A stretch of 21,415 nt of DNA from Euprymna scolopes (taxonomy: Eukaryota > Mollusca > Cephalopoda > Sepiida > Sepiolidae), in NCBI GenBank assembly GCA_024364805.1, contig CM044489.1:118461540-118482954 (forward strand). Reading direction: 5' to 3'. Positions 1 to 9,714 of the stretch are shown piece after piece (position 1 is the first letter of the stretch; each line of letters starts with the position of its first letter). The position numbers and the translations under genes were made by a program. The notes beneath the pieces were generated by a model that saw only the letters and a list, made by a program, of their open reading frames with translations, did not search any database and was not told where the DNA came from.

Positions 1-540
1 TTTTTTTTTTTTTTTTTTCACAACGACAAAGGCCAGATGAATAGTTGGCTGAAACGCTGTGAATAAAAAAAAAACAAAACACCAATGGAAGATCAAAAAC
101 AACAACTAATAAAGATGAGAATAATAGTCCGAAATAAAAATAAATTAAAATGAATTCCAATTAAGGAATAATATATAATATTGTATATATAGTACAGATG
201 ATTCTTATCCATTATTTTGTCGACATTAAGAATATTTAAAATTGTTTATTAAAAAACGGCTGACTAAAGCACTTTCTTAAATTAAGTTAACAACGCTCAC
301 TACAAGGCATAAATGAGAAGAGGAAAGGGTGGATGTCTTGCTGTGCTATTCTCTCTCAGCCCTCTCTATCTCTTCTCCCCTTCCGTTAGCAACACCTATT
401 TTATTTTTTTATGGTTTTTAAATTCATCCATTGTTTTGATCCTTTAGGCAAAACGTTTGACATTCATATTTAAACGTTTCTTTAAGGTCTAGTTTGATTC
501 TCAACAAGTTGCCATGCATTATTAAATCATAAATTTTTCT
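1..540. other. AT-rich stretch with no recognisable gene
   Basis: The window opens with an 18-base T run, which could be the A tail of a minus-strand retroposon copy or a simple tract. The rest is AT-rich, with scattered A and T runs and a pyrimidine-rich patch near 345-385. No open frame or repeat family was recognised on either strand. Confidence 0.5.
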
Positions 541-656
541 TTTTTTTTTTTTACAAAGGAATCACCACTTATTAAGGCTCAGAGGCCACTCGAGGGTAAG
601 GGTTAAAGAGTGTATAGTAATCAAAGGGACACTATCACAGTAATCGTTAGAAGTGT
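541..656 (-). repeat. A-tailed short repeat, copy A (3' end of a retroposon)
   Basis: Read on the minus strand, this about 105-bp block ends in a run of A (the T run at 541-552) and matches 1818-1926 in inverted orientation, roughly 75-80% identical by eye. Shared words include AGTAATCGTTAG, GTAATCAA and TCACCACTTAT (plus-strand reading here). The A tail at the same end of both copies suggests a SINE or the 3' end of a LINE rather than transposon terminal repeats. Homology stops at about the same point in both copies, which favours a short complete element. The family is not identified. Confidence 0.6.
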
Positions 657-1129
657 CATTTTATTTAACTAAAATCTAATTAAAAAAATTTTTTTGTATT
701 CAAATTACAAAACGTTCATATTTATTTATATGAATAAATTTCAAAATTTCAGTTTTGTGCTTACAAGAAACTCATGAAATATTCATCACTTAAAATTTTG
801 GTTTTCAAGTTTTTTAATTGGAAAGCTTTACACAGCAAGTCGATAAAGCCAGGTAGTCTTATATATAATAACAAAATACATATTTTGTTAGCATTTTATG
901 AACTTTGACATAAAAAAAAAACTTGGATGAATTTATTACAGATCATTGAATTGAAAATTTGTTGTATATAGTAATTCTCCTTCATTTGTTTATTATATTC
1001 CAAATTATATGAGTTTATGTACATATATAATGGAAATCGTCCTGACAAGGTATGAAACCAACTGATGTAAGAAGCTAACAAGAACGAAAGCTAATTATTG
1101 CAATGTTAGGAGATGCCTACTAACCTTAG
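657..1129. other. AT-rich stretch with no recognisable gene
   Basis: This holds A/T runs and short open frames of low complexity only. Nothing on either strand resembles a known domain or a repeat seen elsewhere in the window. Confidence 0.4.
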
Positions 1130-1330
1130 TTTGGAAAAGACCCAGACTATAAATTAAAGGAAACGTTAGCAAGAAGAGCATTTCATAGGCCCACATTTCT
1201 TGAAAAGAAACTACTACAAAGGAAGCTGTATTATAATAACATATCAAAACAGTGGACACTATTAGATCAACAAACTAGAACAAAAGAAGCAGGAAGTAGA
1301 TCACACAATTCTGAAGAACACATGCACTAA
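1130..1330 (+). other. Unassigned open frame without start codon
   Basis: A 66-codon frame opens directly after a TAG and ends at a TAA. Its composition is less biased than neighbouring frames and is rich in Lys, Arg, Leu and Gln, with words such as KLKETLARRAFHRP and KKLLQRKLYYNN that suggest a basic helical segment. There is no start codon near its beginning. It could be chance, an old exon, or a remnant of a mobile-element protein. I do not recognise the family, and the length alone is within what chance gives in AT-rich DNA. Confidence 0.2.
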
Positions 1331-1444
1331 TAATATTTATAAAATACCGAAACTAGCAACATCATATCTGTGAGAGAAGGTGCAAAAAAAAAAAAAAAAA
1401 TTAAAAAAAAAAGTTGGAGAAGAGGGGGGATCAAATTACAGATA

Positions 1445-1820
1445 CATTTCTCACACCTTAATAAAATGCCTCAAATGGGACAGATTCACCAGCCCAAATA
1501 TGACAACAGTACTTCATACATGACCTGATAGTAGATTTGTAAAGACAGAGAACAGTCTCAGGTGTGATAGAGAGGAAAGATTTTATGGGAAGCAGAAAGA
1601 GCAACTGATCTAATGTATGAACTCCAAAAAAGATTTGATGAGAAAAAAAGACCAAGAAGTTTCAGAGTCGATTTCTCCACAAGAAGGGACATATCCATGA
1701 GAATCTCAATAAGAAAAAGGACACACTGACAACTGAAAGACACTAGCTGAGTCTTAACTGAAATAAGCAAACTAGTCATTTTGTACGCCAATCCACAATT
1801 GAAATCTCAAATCTCTAATA
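1445..1820 (-). pseudogene. LINE reverse transcriptase fragment (Jockey/CR1-like), C-terminal side of the RT
   Basis: Two overlapping minus-strand frames together cover the region just after the RT catalytic core in Jockey/CR1-type LINEs. The first (about 1783-1558) has KTQLVSF, STLKLLGLFFSSN and SYIRSVALSAS. The second (about 1560-1458) has ITPETVLCLYKSTIRSCM and KYCCHIWAGES. The same word order occurs in the LINEs at 3975-5200 and 17790-21415, but the sequence is clearly a different subfamily. The change of frame near 1560 and the truncation at both ends show a dead fragment. Its upstream edge abuts the short A-tailed repeat at 1818-1926, which probably inserted into it. Confidence 0.8.
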
Positions 1821-1926
1821 CTAACGATTACTACGATACTATCCCATTGATTACTGTACACACAATAACCCTTATCCCTGAGTGGCTTTCGAGCCTTGAT
1901 AAGTGGTGACTACCATGTAAAAAAAA
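1818..1926 (+). repeat. A-tailed short repeat, copy B (inverted relative to copy A)
   Basis: This is the plus-strand partner of the block at 541-656, ending in a run of eight A at 1919-1926. Shared words with copy A include CTAACGATTACT and, in reverse orientation, TCACCACTTAT. It lies immediately upstream of the minus-strand LINE fragment at 1445-1820, so it may have interrupted that element. Confidence 0.6.
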
Positions 1927-2585
1927 TGAACCAAAGTTAGCTTCTAGATCAGCTGCATATTTCAACTGATGGACAAATAATAATACCAAAATAGAATGTT
2001 GTTTTAATAGTATAGATGTTAATCTTCAGAATGATATTAACAGTAAACCATCTGCGCATGAAAGATTGTTAAAACGTTCAAATCTTTTTTAAAAGTGTGT
2101 ATTGCTTTTGTGAAAATCCTATGTTGATACAGCACAATGATATACTATAAAGTGTTATTCATTGCCCATTTTTGTCATAGTAAATACAGCTTCAATCTCA
2201 ATACTTTTGAACACACCTTTTAATATTAGCAACGGAATAGCTTTTAATATCAATAAGCTTAATACCACACATGCAGATCTATTTACCTAGCTGCATGAGG
2301 TTATTCTAGAATGCAATGTTTGTGCTGGTCATAAATAGGTACTTTGGAAACATTATGGCATCATCAGCAATAGCTTTTGTTATGGACGTGATATTTCATA
2401 TTTTATTGTTATACGCAAGATACTGAGATTCTGCATATGTTGTTTATTGCAGTTCAACAAGAGGTACATTTTTATCACAACTAGATAGTTACAAGTGCCC
2501 AGTTAAGGTTTCATTAGTTATTTATCCATTCCTTTCCTGGTTTTACCAATGTTTTTTTTTTAATACTGATACTTAACCATTAATT
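1927..2585. other. AT-rich stretch with no recognisable gene
   Basis: No open frame of note and no motif of a known transposon were seen on either strand. Short A/T tracts only. Confidence 0.4.
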
Positions 2586-2587
2586 AA

Positions 2588-2760
2588 CAATACCACACAA
2601 TGGATAAGAAGTTAACGACACAGATTGAAAACCTGGCTGTGCCAGGTTCAAATCCAGTTTGTTTCACAAAAACATTTCATCTAATCCACATCTGACTTTA
2701 CGGCTAATCTTCTGATGAGGAGGTAAATAAATACTTAACTATTGATGATCATTTAAATAT
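2588..2760 (+). repeat. tRNA-derived SINE relic (tRNA-Arg-like head)
   Basis: The head resembles an RNA polymerase III promoter of tRNA type. CACACAATGGATAA (2594-2607) resembles the A-box/D-arm of tRNA-Arg, and GGTTCAAATCC at 2645-2655 is a perfect B box. The B box is flanked by short complementary words (CCTGG and CCAGG) that could form part of a T-arm-like stem. The body beyond the head is AT-rich and ends without a clear tail near 2760. tRNA-Arg-derived SINEs are known from octopus, which fits the suspected host. The A-box to B-box spacing is somewhat longer than in a tRNA and the acceptor stem is absent, so this is not a functional tRNA gene. Confidence 0.55.
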
Positions 2761-3072
2761 AACAAACAAGTCGGTTTACAGTGTGAAAATGATAAAATAA
2801 TAGTAGAACTCTCTTCAATTTCAATTTATAATTTGGGTTATTCTAATAAAATTTGGAGGTAAATAAAATTTTCTATTTTCTCTTAATAAACGTATAAAAA
2901 TTATTTTCCTGCTATCATTAATGTTTTTTTTTTAATGGTTACTTATTTATGTTACTGTTTTCGGTGATAAACAATTGTTTTTTTATATTGATGTTTTACA
3001 ACTTAATGCACATGATAGTGTGAGGCTTCATGCATATAAAAACAGCCCTATCTTAAAAAAAATACTTAATTG
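2761..3072. other. AT-rich stretch with no recognisable gene
   Basis: Low-complexity A/T tracts precede the duplicated unit that starts at about 3073. Part of this stretch may be the left edge of that unit, but similarity fades. Confidence 0.35.
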
Positions 3073-3475
3073 TCAACATGATGGACTCAATAAGGTTTTA
3101 AGTTGTCTTTCACAAAAAAAAAAGAAAAAAAAAAAGAAATCCTAATTGGAAACTTTAGTGAATAAAATATTTTACCTCGTATTAAATCATGTTTCTGTCT
3201 GTTTTTATATATTTCAAACTCAAAGAATTTTTTTAATATTGATTTACTAATAAAAAGGAAATTCTAGCTTGATTCGCTACTTTGCAATGAATCATTAAGG
3301 AGATTTAAATAATTCAATTTATTAGATATTGAAATCAATCATATGTGAACAAAGTTGTGTCTTTGTATCATTTTGAATGTTTTTTTGTTTTTTGTAGAGA
3401 TAATGGAATTTTACCCAAGGTCTATGTTGGCTTCATAATTATTGCTTCCATTATGATTCATTTTCATTTACCACA
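3073..3475 (+). repeat. Diverged duplicated unit, copy 1
   Basis: This ~400-bp block is repeated in the same orientation at 3587-3966. Anchors in order are AAGGTTTTAAGT near 3092, GAATAAAAT near 3161, GAACAAAGT near 3348, AGAGATAATGGAATTTT at 3396, and ATAATTATTGCTTCCATTAT near 3435. The offset between copies falls from 514 to 480 bases along the unit, so indels have accumulated. Identity by eye is about 70% and is highest around the last two anchors. A T-rich tract ending in TAG directly precedes AGATAATGG, which resembles a splice acceptor followed by an exon start. Confidence 0.75.
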
Positions 3476-3586
3476 AAATGACATAATTGTAAGGCCTTTT
3501 CACTTGCTCAAAGTATGAAAATTGGCTTCAGGATCAAAATGGTAAATCGTGTGATTTCCAACAAACTTTGGGCGGTTATAATTCAG

Positions 3587-3966
3587 TTATAGTTGGACTT
3601 CATGTAAGGTTTTAAGTAGTCTTTTACAAATAAATAAATAAAATCCAAGTCGAAAATTTTAATGAATAAAATTTTTGTGAAATTGTGTTTTTGTCCGTTT
3701 TTTACATGGTTCAAATTTAAAGTATTTTTTTATTGATTTATTATTTTAAAAAATTGTACCTTGATCGGTATTCTGCATTAAAGAGATTCAATTCAATGTG
3801 TTAATTGTTGAAATGAATGTTATTATGAACAAAGTCGTACTTTCATGTCTTTTATAAAAAATTTTTTTTTTGTTCAGAGATAATGGAATTTTGCCAAAAG
3901 TCTAAGCTGGCTTGATCTAATAATTATTGCTTCCATTATTTATAATCAATTTTTATTTACCAAAAT
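3587..3966 (+). repeat. Diverged duplicated unit, copy 2
   Basis: This is the second copy of the unit at 3073-3475, with the same anchors in the same order (AAGGTTTTAAGT at 3606, AGAGATAATGGAATTTT at 3876). Here too the conserved AGATAATGG word follows a long T tract ending in CAG. The block ends where the plus-strand LINE fragment begins, at about 3975. Confidence 0.75.
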
Positions 3967-3974
3967 CTCCAAAT

Positions 3975-5200
3975 GTATATACTACACACTGGATAAGGAA
4001 GAACAGGCTAGGTCAGTAGCCCTAAACATATTTAAGGCCTTTGACAGGGTTTGGCATGATAGTCTTCTCATGAAAATGATTCATATGTTATTACTGGACG
4101 TATACCTAACAATCAAACCCTTCTTAGATAATAGAAAAATCTAGGTTGTCCTCGATTGTTGTATATCAAAACAACATGATATAAATGCAGGTGCGCCACA
4201 GGGATAAACCACCGAACCATTATCATTTCTGATAAACAACCACCCTGATAAAATTGTCTCAGAGATGGATATATTTGTTGATGACACTTTGTTCTATAAC
4301 AAACTCGAAGGTAAAACAAATGAACACATATCTAAGAAAATGGCTAAAATTCTAGAGGAACACCTCCTGTCTGTAGTGGAATGGGACTGAAACTGGATAG
4401 CAATGCTGCCAAGACTAAACTTCTTTACTTTAATAAGTAGAAGAAACCTTCCCAACCAATGATTGTCATGGCTAATGATACACTACTTGAAAGTGCTTCC
4501 CTTAAACTTCTATGCTTAACATTCACAAACATGAATGGAAACAAATACATTGAGGTAATTGCCAACGCTGCTGAAAGGAAAGTGGGCTCTCTCTACTGTG
4601 CTAGAAGGTTACTCAGACCTGAGAGTATCCTGTATCTCTAGAAGCCACTGTTCGCTCATCTATGGAATATTGTTGTCACATCTGGGCTGGTGCATCTGCC
4701 ACTAGTCTCTTGCTTCTATATAGAGTTAAAAAAAGAGCCCCCAACCCAATAGGTTCCGCACTGTCGGTCAAACTCCAGTCTCTATCCCATCGGCAAAATG
4801 TGGCATCTCTGTGCCTGTTTTACAAGTATTTTTATGGAAAGTGCTTAAATGAATTGAAGCACAAGTACTCCCTTGACATAAATAACTCCGATAAATCCGA
4901 CAAGCAGCAAAATCTCACTACTACACTGTAGAAATCCTTAGATGCCATAAAGCCTTCTATTCAAATAAATTCTTCCCTTGAATTGCTAGACTTTGGAATT
5001 CCTTTCCAGACTCTTGTTTCCCCGACTGTAGTGACATACAGAAGTTCAAGTGTAATGTGAACAGGCATCTCACTGCTCAATTCCCTGCAAAATATCACAT
5101 CTGGTCCTAAATAGTAACCGCTTATGACTTAGTGGCAGTGTGCTTTGTTTGGGAAGAAGAAACAGTAAAAAAATAAAAAATAAATAAAGAAATAAAATTG
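3975..5200 (+). mobile_element. 5'-truncated LINE (Jockey/CR1-like), plus-strand copy
   Basis: This copy starts inside the RT domain and runs to a 3' region with an A-rich tail near 5167-5200. It is the same family as the minus-strand LINE at 17790-21415: the two align from the word FDRVWH to the 3' untranslated region, where both contain the word GTGCTTTGTTT. All upstream parts (endonuclease, first RT blocks) are missing, as expected of target-primed reverse transcription that stopped early. The 5' edge touches the duplicated unit ending at 3966. I could not define a target-site duplication. Confidence 0.9.
3985..5105 (+). pseudogene. LINE reverse transcriptase, broken ORF2 fragment
   Basis: Translated pieces give, in order, SVALNIFKAFDRVWH (RT block 2), a stop at 4142-4144, INAGAPQG (block 4, canonical GVPQG), DIFVDDT (block 5 with the catalytic Asp pair), KTNEHISKKMAKILEE, SVVEWD, then in later frames ASLKLLCLTFTNMNGNKYIE, GSLYCARRLLRPESILYLY, EYCCHIWAGASATSLLLLYR, a TAG at 4929-4931, and a C-terminal KFKCNVNRHL motif. 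There are several stops and at least two changes of frame, so the copy cannot make an enzyme. The TAGs at 4142 and 4929 are shared with the opposite-strand copy at the right end of the window. The encoded activity in intact relatives is RNA-directed DNA synthesis during retrotransposition. Confidence 0.88.
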
Positions 5201-5209
5201 AAATTTTAT

Positions 5210-6186
5210 TGACTTCTGGATCAATACTACACAAGATGACAAATAATTTAGTGGTTAATTGCGTTACCAAAATAAATTTGGTACCAATGTTTATGTGTTG
5301 CAAAGATTTGTGAGTACAAATTAAAAGTTTTTAGATACGAGAATTAAATTTTGGTTTGGAATATCTATTTTTAGACAATATACTAAACAAATGGATAAAA
5401 CTCACTACCCTCGACAGATTTTCAATTCAATTATTTGTAATAAATTCATCCATATCTTTCTAAATAAATGTCCATAGAATGCCTAATCTTTTCAAACTTG
5501 TCTCTTCACCTTAAGGACAACAATGGATATTGATTTAGCAAAAAGTACTTTCCAAAGTTATAAGAATAATAATTTTCATTTCTACGCTGGATGATAAAAT
5601 CTATATCTTTATTCAGTAGGTAAAGACCATTTTTTTTTTCTTCCATTCGTTTCCTGTGATACAAAATGACTGATACAATCAGCTGGTTGGTTCTCTGGAG
5701 ATATCTTCTGAAATTGCATGCAAATAGACGAATCAACTGAATTGATGTATTTTAAATGGAATTCACATTCAGATTGGAAATAAGATACTTAGAATATTAA
5801 GATATTTTTCCATTTACTCTGATAATAAAATAATTTAAGCCACAAATACCATATATATTGTTAACTAAAACACACCACCTTCACACATACACACACATCA
5901 TACAACACATTTATATACATCTGTCATGAATAACAATATATTATGTAAATAAGATATTTACTTTAAATGCCTTTGATAAAAAGTGGTGATTCAGAATAAA
6001 TATTTTATTACAGTAGCTTTTTAACCTCCTCCCCCATTCTATAGCAAAAAACGTGTGTTTATTTGTGTGCCTATATAAATAAAATCTTTGTTGACCAACA
6101 CTTGCGTTCACCCTCTCCTTTAATAAAACTTTCCTTACTCCTAAAGTGTCTACTATCAATTGACACATTAACAATTGACGTTCAGC
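5210..6186. other. No recognisable gene; possible decayed SINE at 5230-5330
   Basis: This is AT-rich DNA after the LINE tail. At 5250-5330 the words TTTAGTGGTTAATTGCG and, about 65 bases later, GATTTGTGAGTAC sit where A and B boxes of a tRNA-derived SINE would sit, but both are degenerate. A CA-rich patch lies at 5870-5905. No coding region could be supported. Confidence 0.35.
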
Positions 6187-6432
6187 TTAATATGGTGTGG
6201 ACTTTCTAATATTTTGTTTACATCCATCCTCATAGCTACATTCATTTACTAAGATCAAAGTGTAGTATCTGTTCTTCAGATGCGGCACTTCCATTTCTCG
6301 TTCTTTTTCAGTGGAGGAGAAATCCTTCACGACGGAGACAATTTTTATTTTTGTACCTTTTCTCCACGTTAAAAAACGACCCTGGTATCTAACTCTGTCC
6401 TGTGGGGAGGCATTGTAAATAGGTACATTCAT
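6187..6432 (-). other. Unassigned 81-codon open frame
   Basis: This frame starts with ATG and has a balanced composition unlike most frames around it. Its charged central part reads TWRKGTKIKIVSVVKDFSST, followed by EREMEVPHLKNRYYT and a C-terminal segment with two Cys. Local base composition is less AT-rich than the flanks (6270-6420). No domain is recognised. It might be a remnant of a transposon gene or an old exon, or chance. Nothing downstream looks like a polyadenylation arrangement tied to it. Confidence 0.2.
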
Positions 6433-6586
6433 TTACTAACAACCTTCTTTCATTCTCTTTTTATTTACACGTTAAGATGACTAAAAAAAAAATTATTTTA
6501 ATTGTTAGAATGAAACTTGATCCACTTCGTATTTCAATTTTACACTTGCTAACATATTATATACACATTAAACTGAATGTGATAAT

Positions 6587-6602
6587 TAGTGTTGGGACGA
6601 TT
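6587..6602 (+). repeat. Left terminal inverted repeat of hAT element
   Basis: TAGTGTTGGGACGATT, preceded by the 8-base target duplicate GTGATAAT. It pairs with 8691-8706 with two mismatches. Confidence 0.82.
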
Positions 6603-8690
6603 CCTAAATTTTTTCCGATTCCAGGAAAATGTTGATTAACGATTCTGATACCAAGTACGATTCTGATTCCCATGGAATTGTTTTGAAATATAACTTTATA
6701 TAATCGAAAGTTTTTGTGTAGCGAAAAAATTTGGTACAGCGAAAAAGTAGAAACACAAGGGAATTTTGAAAACGATTTGATTTTTTTTCGTAAAATTTCT
6801 TTCATTGAAGATAAAAGTCAAATCAAATATTTTAATCATGAATTAAATATGCACCAGGAAGTTAATAACAATCAATTTCAGGAGCTATTTTACATATTAA
6901 AAAATAAAAAGAAAAAATCAGTCATGATTCATTCAACAAAAATACAATAACATCAAATTTTAAGAGGAATAACATGTTTTGTTTATCTTTTGATATTTAT
7001 TTTTTGTTTTATTTTCTCTTTATCTCAATAACTCTTTAAAATTTAACATTTTTTTTTTCAGCTTCAATCGCTGATTTTTATTCCGCTTTCTAGAATATTA
7101 TTTTCTAAATAAAATTTTAAAATAACTAAACATTTAATTAATTTTTTAGCCTCTTACATATTCATTCGTCTCAAATTATTTCTATTTATTTATTTGACTT
7201 TAAAAATATTTTTAACAATAAAGTTATTTTTAAAATCTAAATAAATTGGTTTATTTCTATATTTATTTTTTATTATATAATTATATACTTATCGTCCTTT
7301 AATGTTTATTTTATTTAATGTCTTAATTTATCTTTTTATTTTTATATAAAAAAGTAAATTTTTGGTAATTGTTTATTTCTATTGTTAAATAAAAGTCATT
7401 TATCGAACTTTCGAAATCGCCTCTGCCTTAATGCTGTTTCTGACAACCTTTTTATTTTTATTATTTTTTGGGGGGTTGGGAAACATTTACCTATGCTTAC
7501 ATCACGACTGTGATACCAGGCATCGGTGAATGTGAACCAAGCCCCTACAGTCCTTTAGTTGAACAGCTCTGAGTGACTAGTTAGTTTGAAAATTCAGGGT
7601 TCAAAGGATTTCTTTTTTTTAAAGTTAAACTTTTTTCCTTTTTTAATAAGTTTTTCACATTGTTTTAGTTTTTGTTGTGCAAAGAAGTTCCAAAAGAAAT
7701 ATTTAATTGCTTCATTCGCAGAATATTTTAATGAAATGTAAATTTCTAAAAGAAAAAAAATTAAATTCACTTACCGCATTTATTTATGATTGCTTTCTTT
7801 TGTAGTTTTCGAAAGACCTTAAGCGGAACCGTTAGTCAGCATAATATGTAGTTCTAACGTTTTTGTTTATGGATACTTCAAAAAAGCCGACCGACTGTCA
7901 AAGTTTTGCGAACTGATACCACGTGATCAGTTTCACTTTCGTTTTAGAAATATTTCCTGAAACAGCCTTTGTTCAGAAAATAGAAAATACAAATATTGTT
8001 CTATTAAACCTTTTATTGTTTAAATAATTGACTTTGCTTGTTTTATTTTAAAAAAAATATAAAGGTTGACAAGACATTTTTCATTCATTTACTATTCATG
8101 AAGAGTGTCAGTAAAAAAACAAACAAAAAAAAAAACTTGCCGAAAGATAAGCCTCCCCCCCCTTTTTTTAGTCACCAGTTGGAAAAACCACCGAGTTTTT
8201 AACATGATTTACTCGTAATGAGAGCACTATCAAATATTTTTTCTCTAAGGATTAAGCATTAATCAACTTTTTCATGGACATAGGCTGTTTTATACATAAA
8301 TAAACTTCGCTCACAAATGAAAACAATGTTACCTCATGGCCCCTAAAGTTTCGTAACAGTGCAAACAGATAACTAACCATGGGCCTCGAAGTTTCGAAAC
8401 AGATAGACAGCGCCTACATATTTGACGGAATAAGGAAACTCATTAAGATAAATAAAGATTACCTTTAAAGTAGTTAATAAAATTCTTGTACATCACATTA
8501 AATATGTTATGAAAAGTTCTATGACGTTTTTATCATAAATTTTTCACAGCATTAATCTCACTTCAAACAAACAATTCAACTTAAAAATATAAGAGAATCG
8601 TAATGAAAAAATCGTAAATCTAAAGTATTTTTTAACGATACGATTCTGACCCCCCCCCATACATGATTCTTACGATTAACGATTCCAATT

Positions 8691-8706
8691 AATCGTTCCA
8701 CCACTA
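8691..8706 (-). repeat. Right terminal inverted repeat of hAT element
   Basis: Minus-strand TAGTGGTGGAACGATT, followed on the plus strand by GTAATAAT, the right copy of the target duplicate. It continues inward with AATCGTTAATCG-type words. Confidence 0.82.
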
Positions 8707-8714
8707 GTAATAAT

Positions 8715-9700
8715 ATTATAATGCTGCCAATTTGAAATAAATTCAGTCTTATTACTTCTTAGACTTTGTATTTAGTTAGACTCCCACCGCTAAAAAACAA
8801 CTTTTATGTAGCATTATAGGTACTAGTTTACAAATCGTCAGTTGAAAATGTTATAATTAAGAAAACATGATAAAATAACTGGAAATAATATTTGAAACTT
8901 GTATAATTACTGATATCCTTCTTCCATTTATTTGTGCACTATCTTATGCAAATCAACATACCTTAAAAGTGGATGTTCGCATAAACAGGTAGCCAACTGT
9001 TATCTAAACAGCAGGATATGCACATCATTGGATGATAATTTTTCACAATTTTTGAGATGTCGGCTGATAATTTAGAATATTTGGGTTACTGTTCTCATCT
9101 TGAATGTTATTCTCACAACGTTTCAGATGATGTACCCTTTGACTTTCTTCAGGTGCATCTTGTTGACTTAAGAATTTAAAATTAGAACTTTATTTAATTC
9201 ATGGTAGTAGATTACTCTTATTCCATCAGCCAAAACTGGGTCTTAGACTGAAGTAATTTTTAATTATATTCTTAGTATCGCATATGCTGAGGAGTGAATC
9301 TTCAACCTCCAGAAGACTATTACTCAGGACTTTATTTGTTGTGCTATAAATCCAGATTCTATGAACACTTTTTCTAACAAAGGAGGAAAGATTACTGTTT
9401 TCTGGGTCAGAATCTATCTATCTAACACATATCGTTGGTTAGTTTTTGACCTTGAAGTAATATTTTTTGAAGTTTTTGACATCAAGTGGCTTCATGACTT
9501 GTCTGGAGTGATTTCCATGAACAAAAATGTATCTTTTTTTTTTCAAAAGATATTAAATAATAATCTTAACAGGATATAAGGAAAAATAAATCAACTTAGT
9601 ACTTCTGCAGTTTATGAACTGCACTATTTTTAGATAGGATTTTCGAGTTAAATTAATCTGTAACTCATTCTACTGTTTACAGTCATCCGAAAATCTAATT
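8715..9700. other. No recognisable gene
   Basis: This is unique-looking AT-rich sequence. A 72-codon plus-strand frame at 9361-9579 is rich in Phe, Ile, Asn and Lys and runs through a T tract. It has no recognisable domain and is most likely chance. Confidence 0.4.
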
Positions 9701-9714
9701 GTATTGTATTGATC

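Larger units (their letters stand above)
6587..8706. mobile_element. Non-autonomous hAT-superfamily DNA transposon
   Basis: The ends are inverted repeats: TAGTGTTGGGACGATT at 6587-6602, and the reverse complement of 8691-8706, TAGTGGTGGAACGATT (14 of 16 identical). They are flanked by 8-base direct repeats GTGATAAT (6579-6586) and GTAATAAT (8707-8714), 7 of 8 identical, which is the target-site length of hAT elements. Subterminal regions at both ends carry repeated ACGATT/AATCGT words (for example near 6638 and 6658, and 8635-8692), as is usual for hAT transposase binding. The 2,120-bp interior is AT-rich and shows no recognisable transposase, so it would have depended on an autonomous relative. 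A short near-duplicated word pair (CATGGCCCCTAAAGTTTCG / CATGGGCCTCGAAGTTTCG) lies at 8335-8396. Confidence 0.82.

Noticed and set aside
1113-1130. Branch-point-like CTACTAAC followed by CTTAG as a splice acceptor for the frame at 1130
   Set aside because: The spacing between branch point and AG is far too short, and no polypyrimidine tract is present.
2711-2750. CTGATGAG word, as in a hammerhead ribozyme core
   Set aside because: No CGAAAC-type second core strand or closing stems follow within a plausible distance, so the match is probably chance.
6714-6950. 78-codon plus frame inside the hAT element as a possible transposase
   Set aside because: It lacks hAT motifs (BED finger, C-terminal dimerisation region), and its composition is what AT-rich DNA gives by chance.
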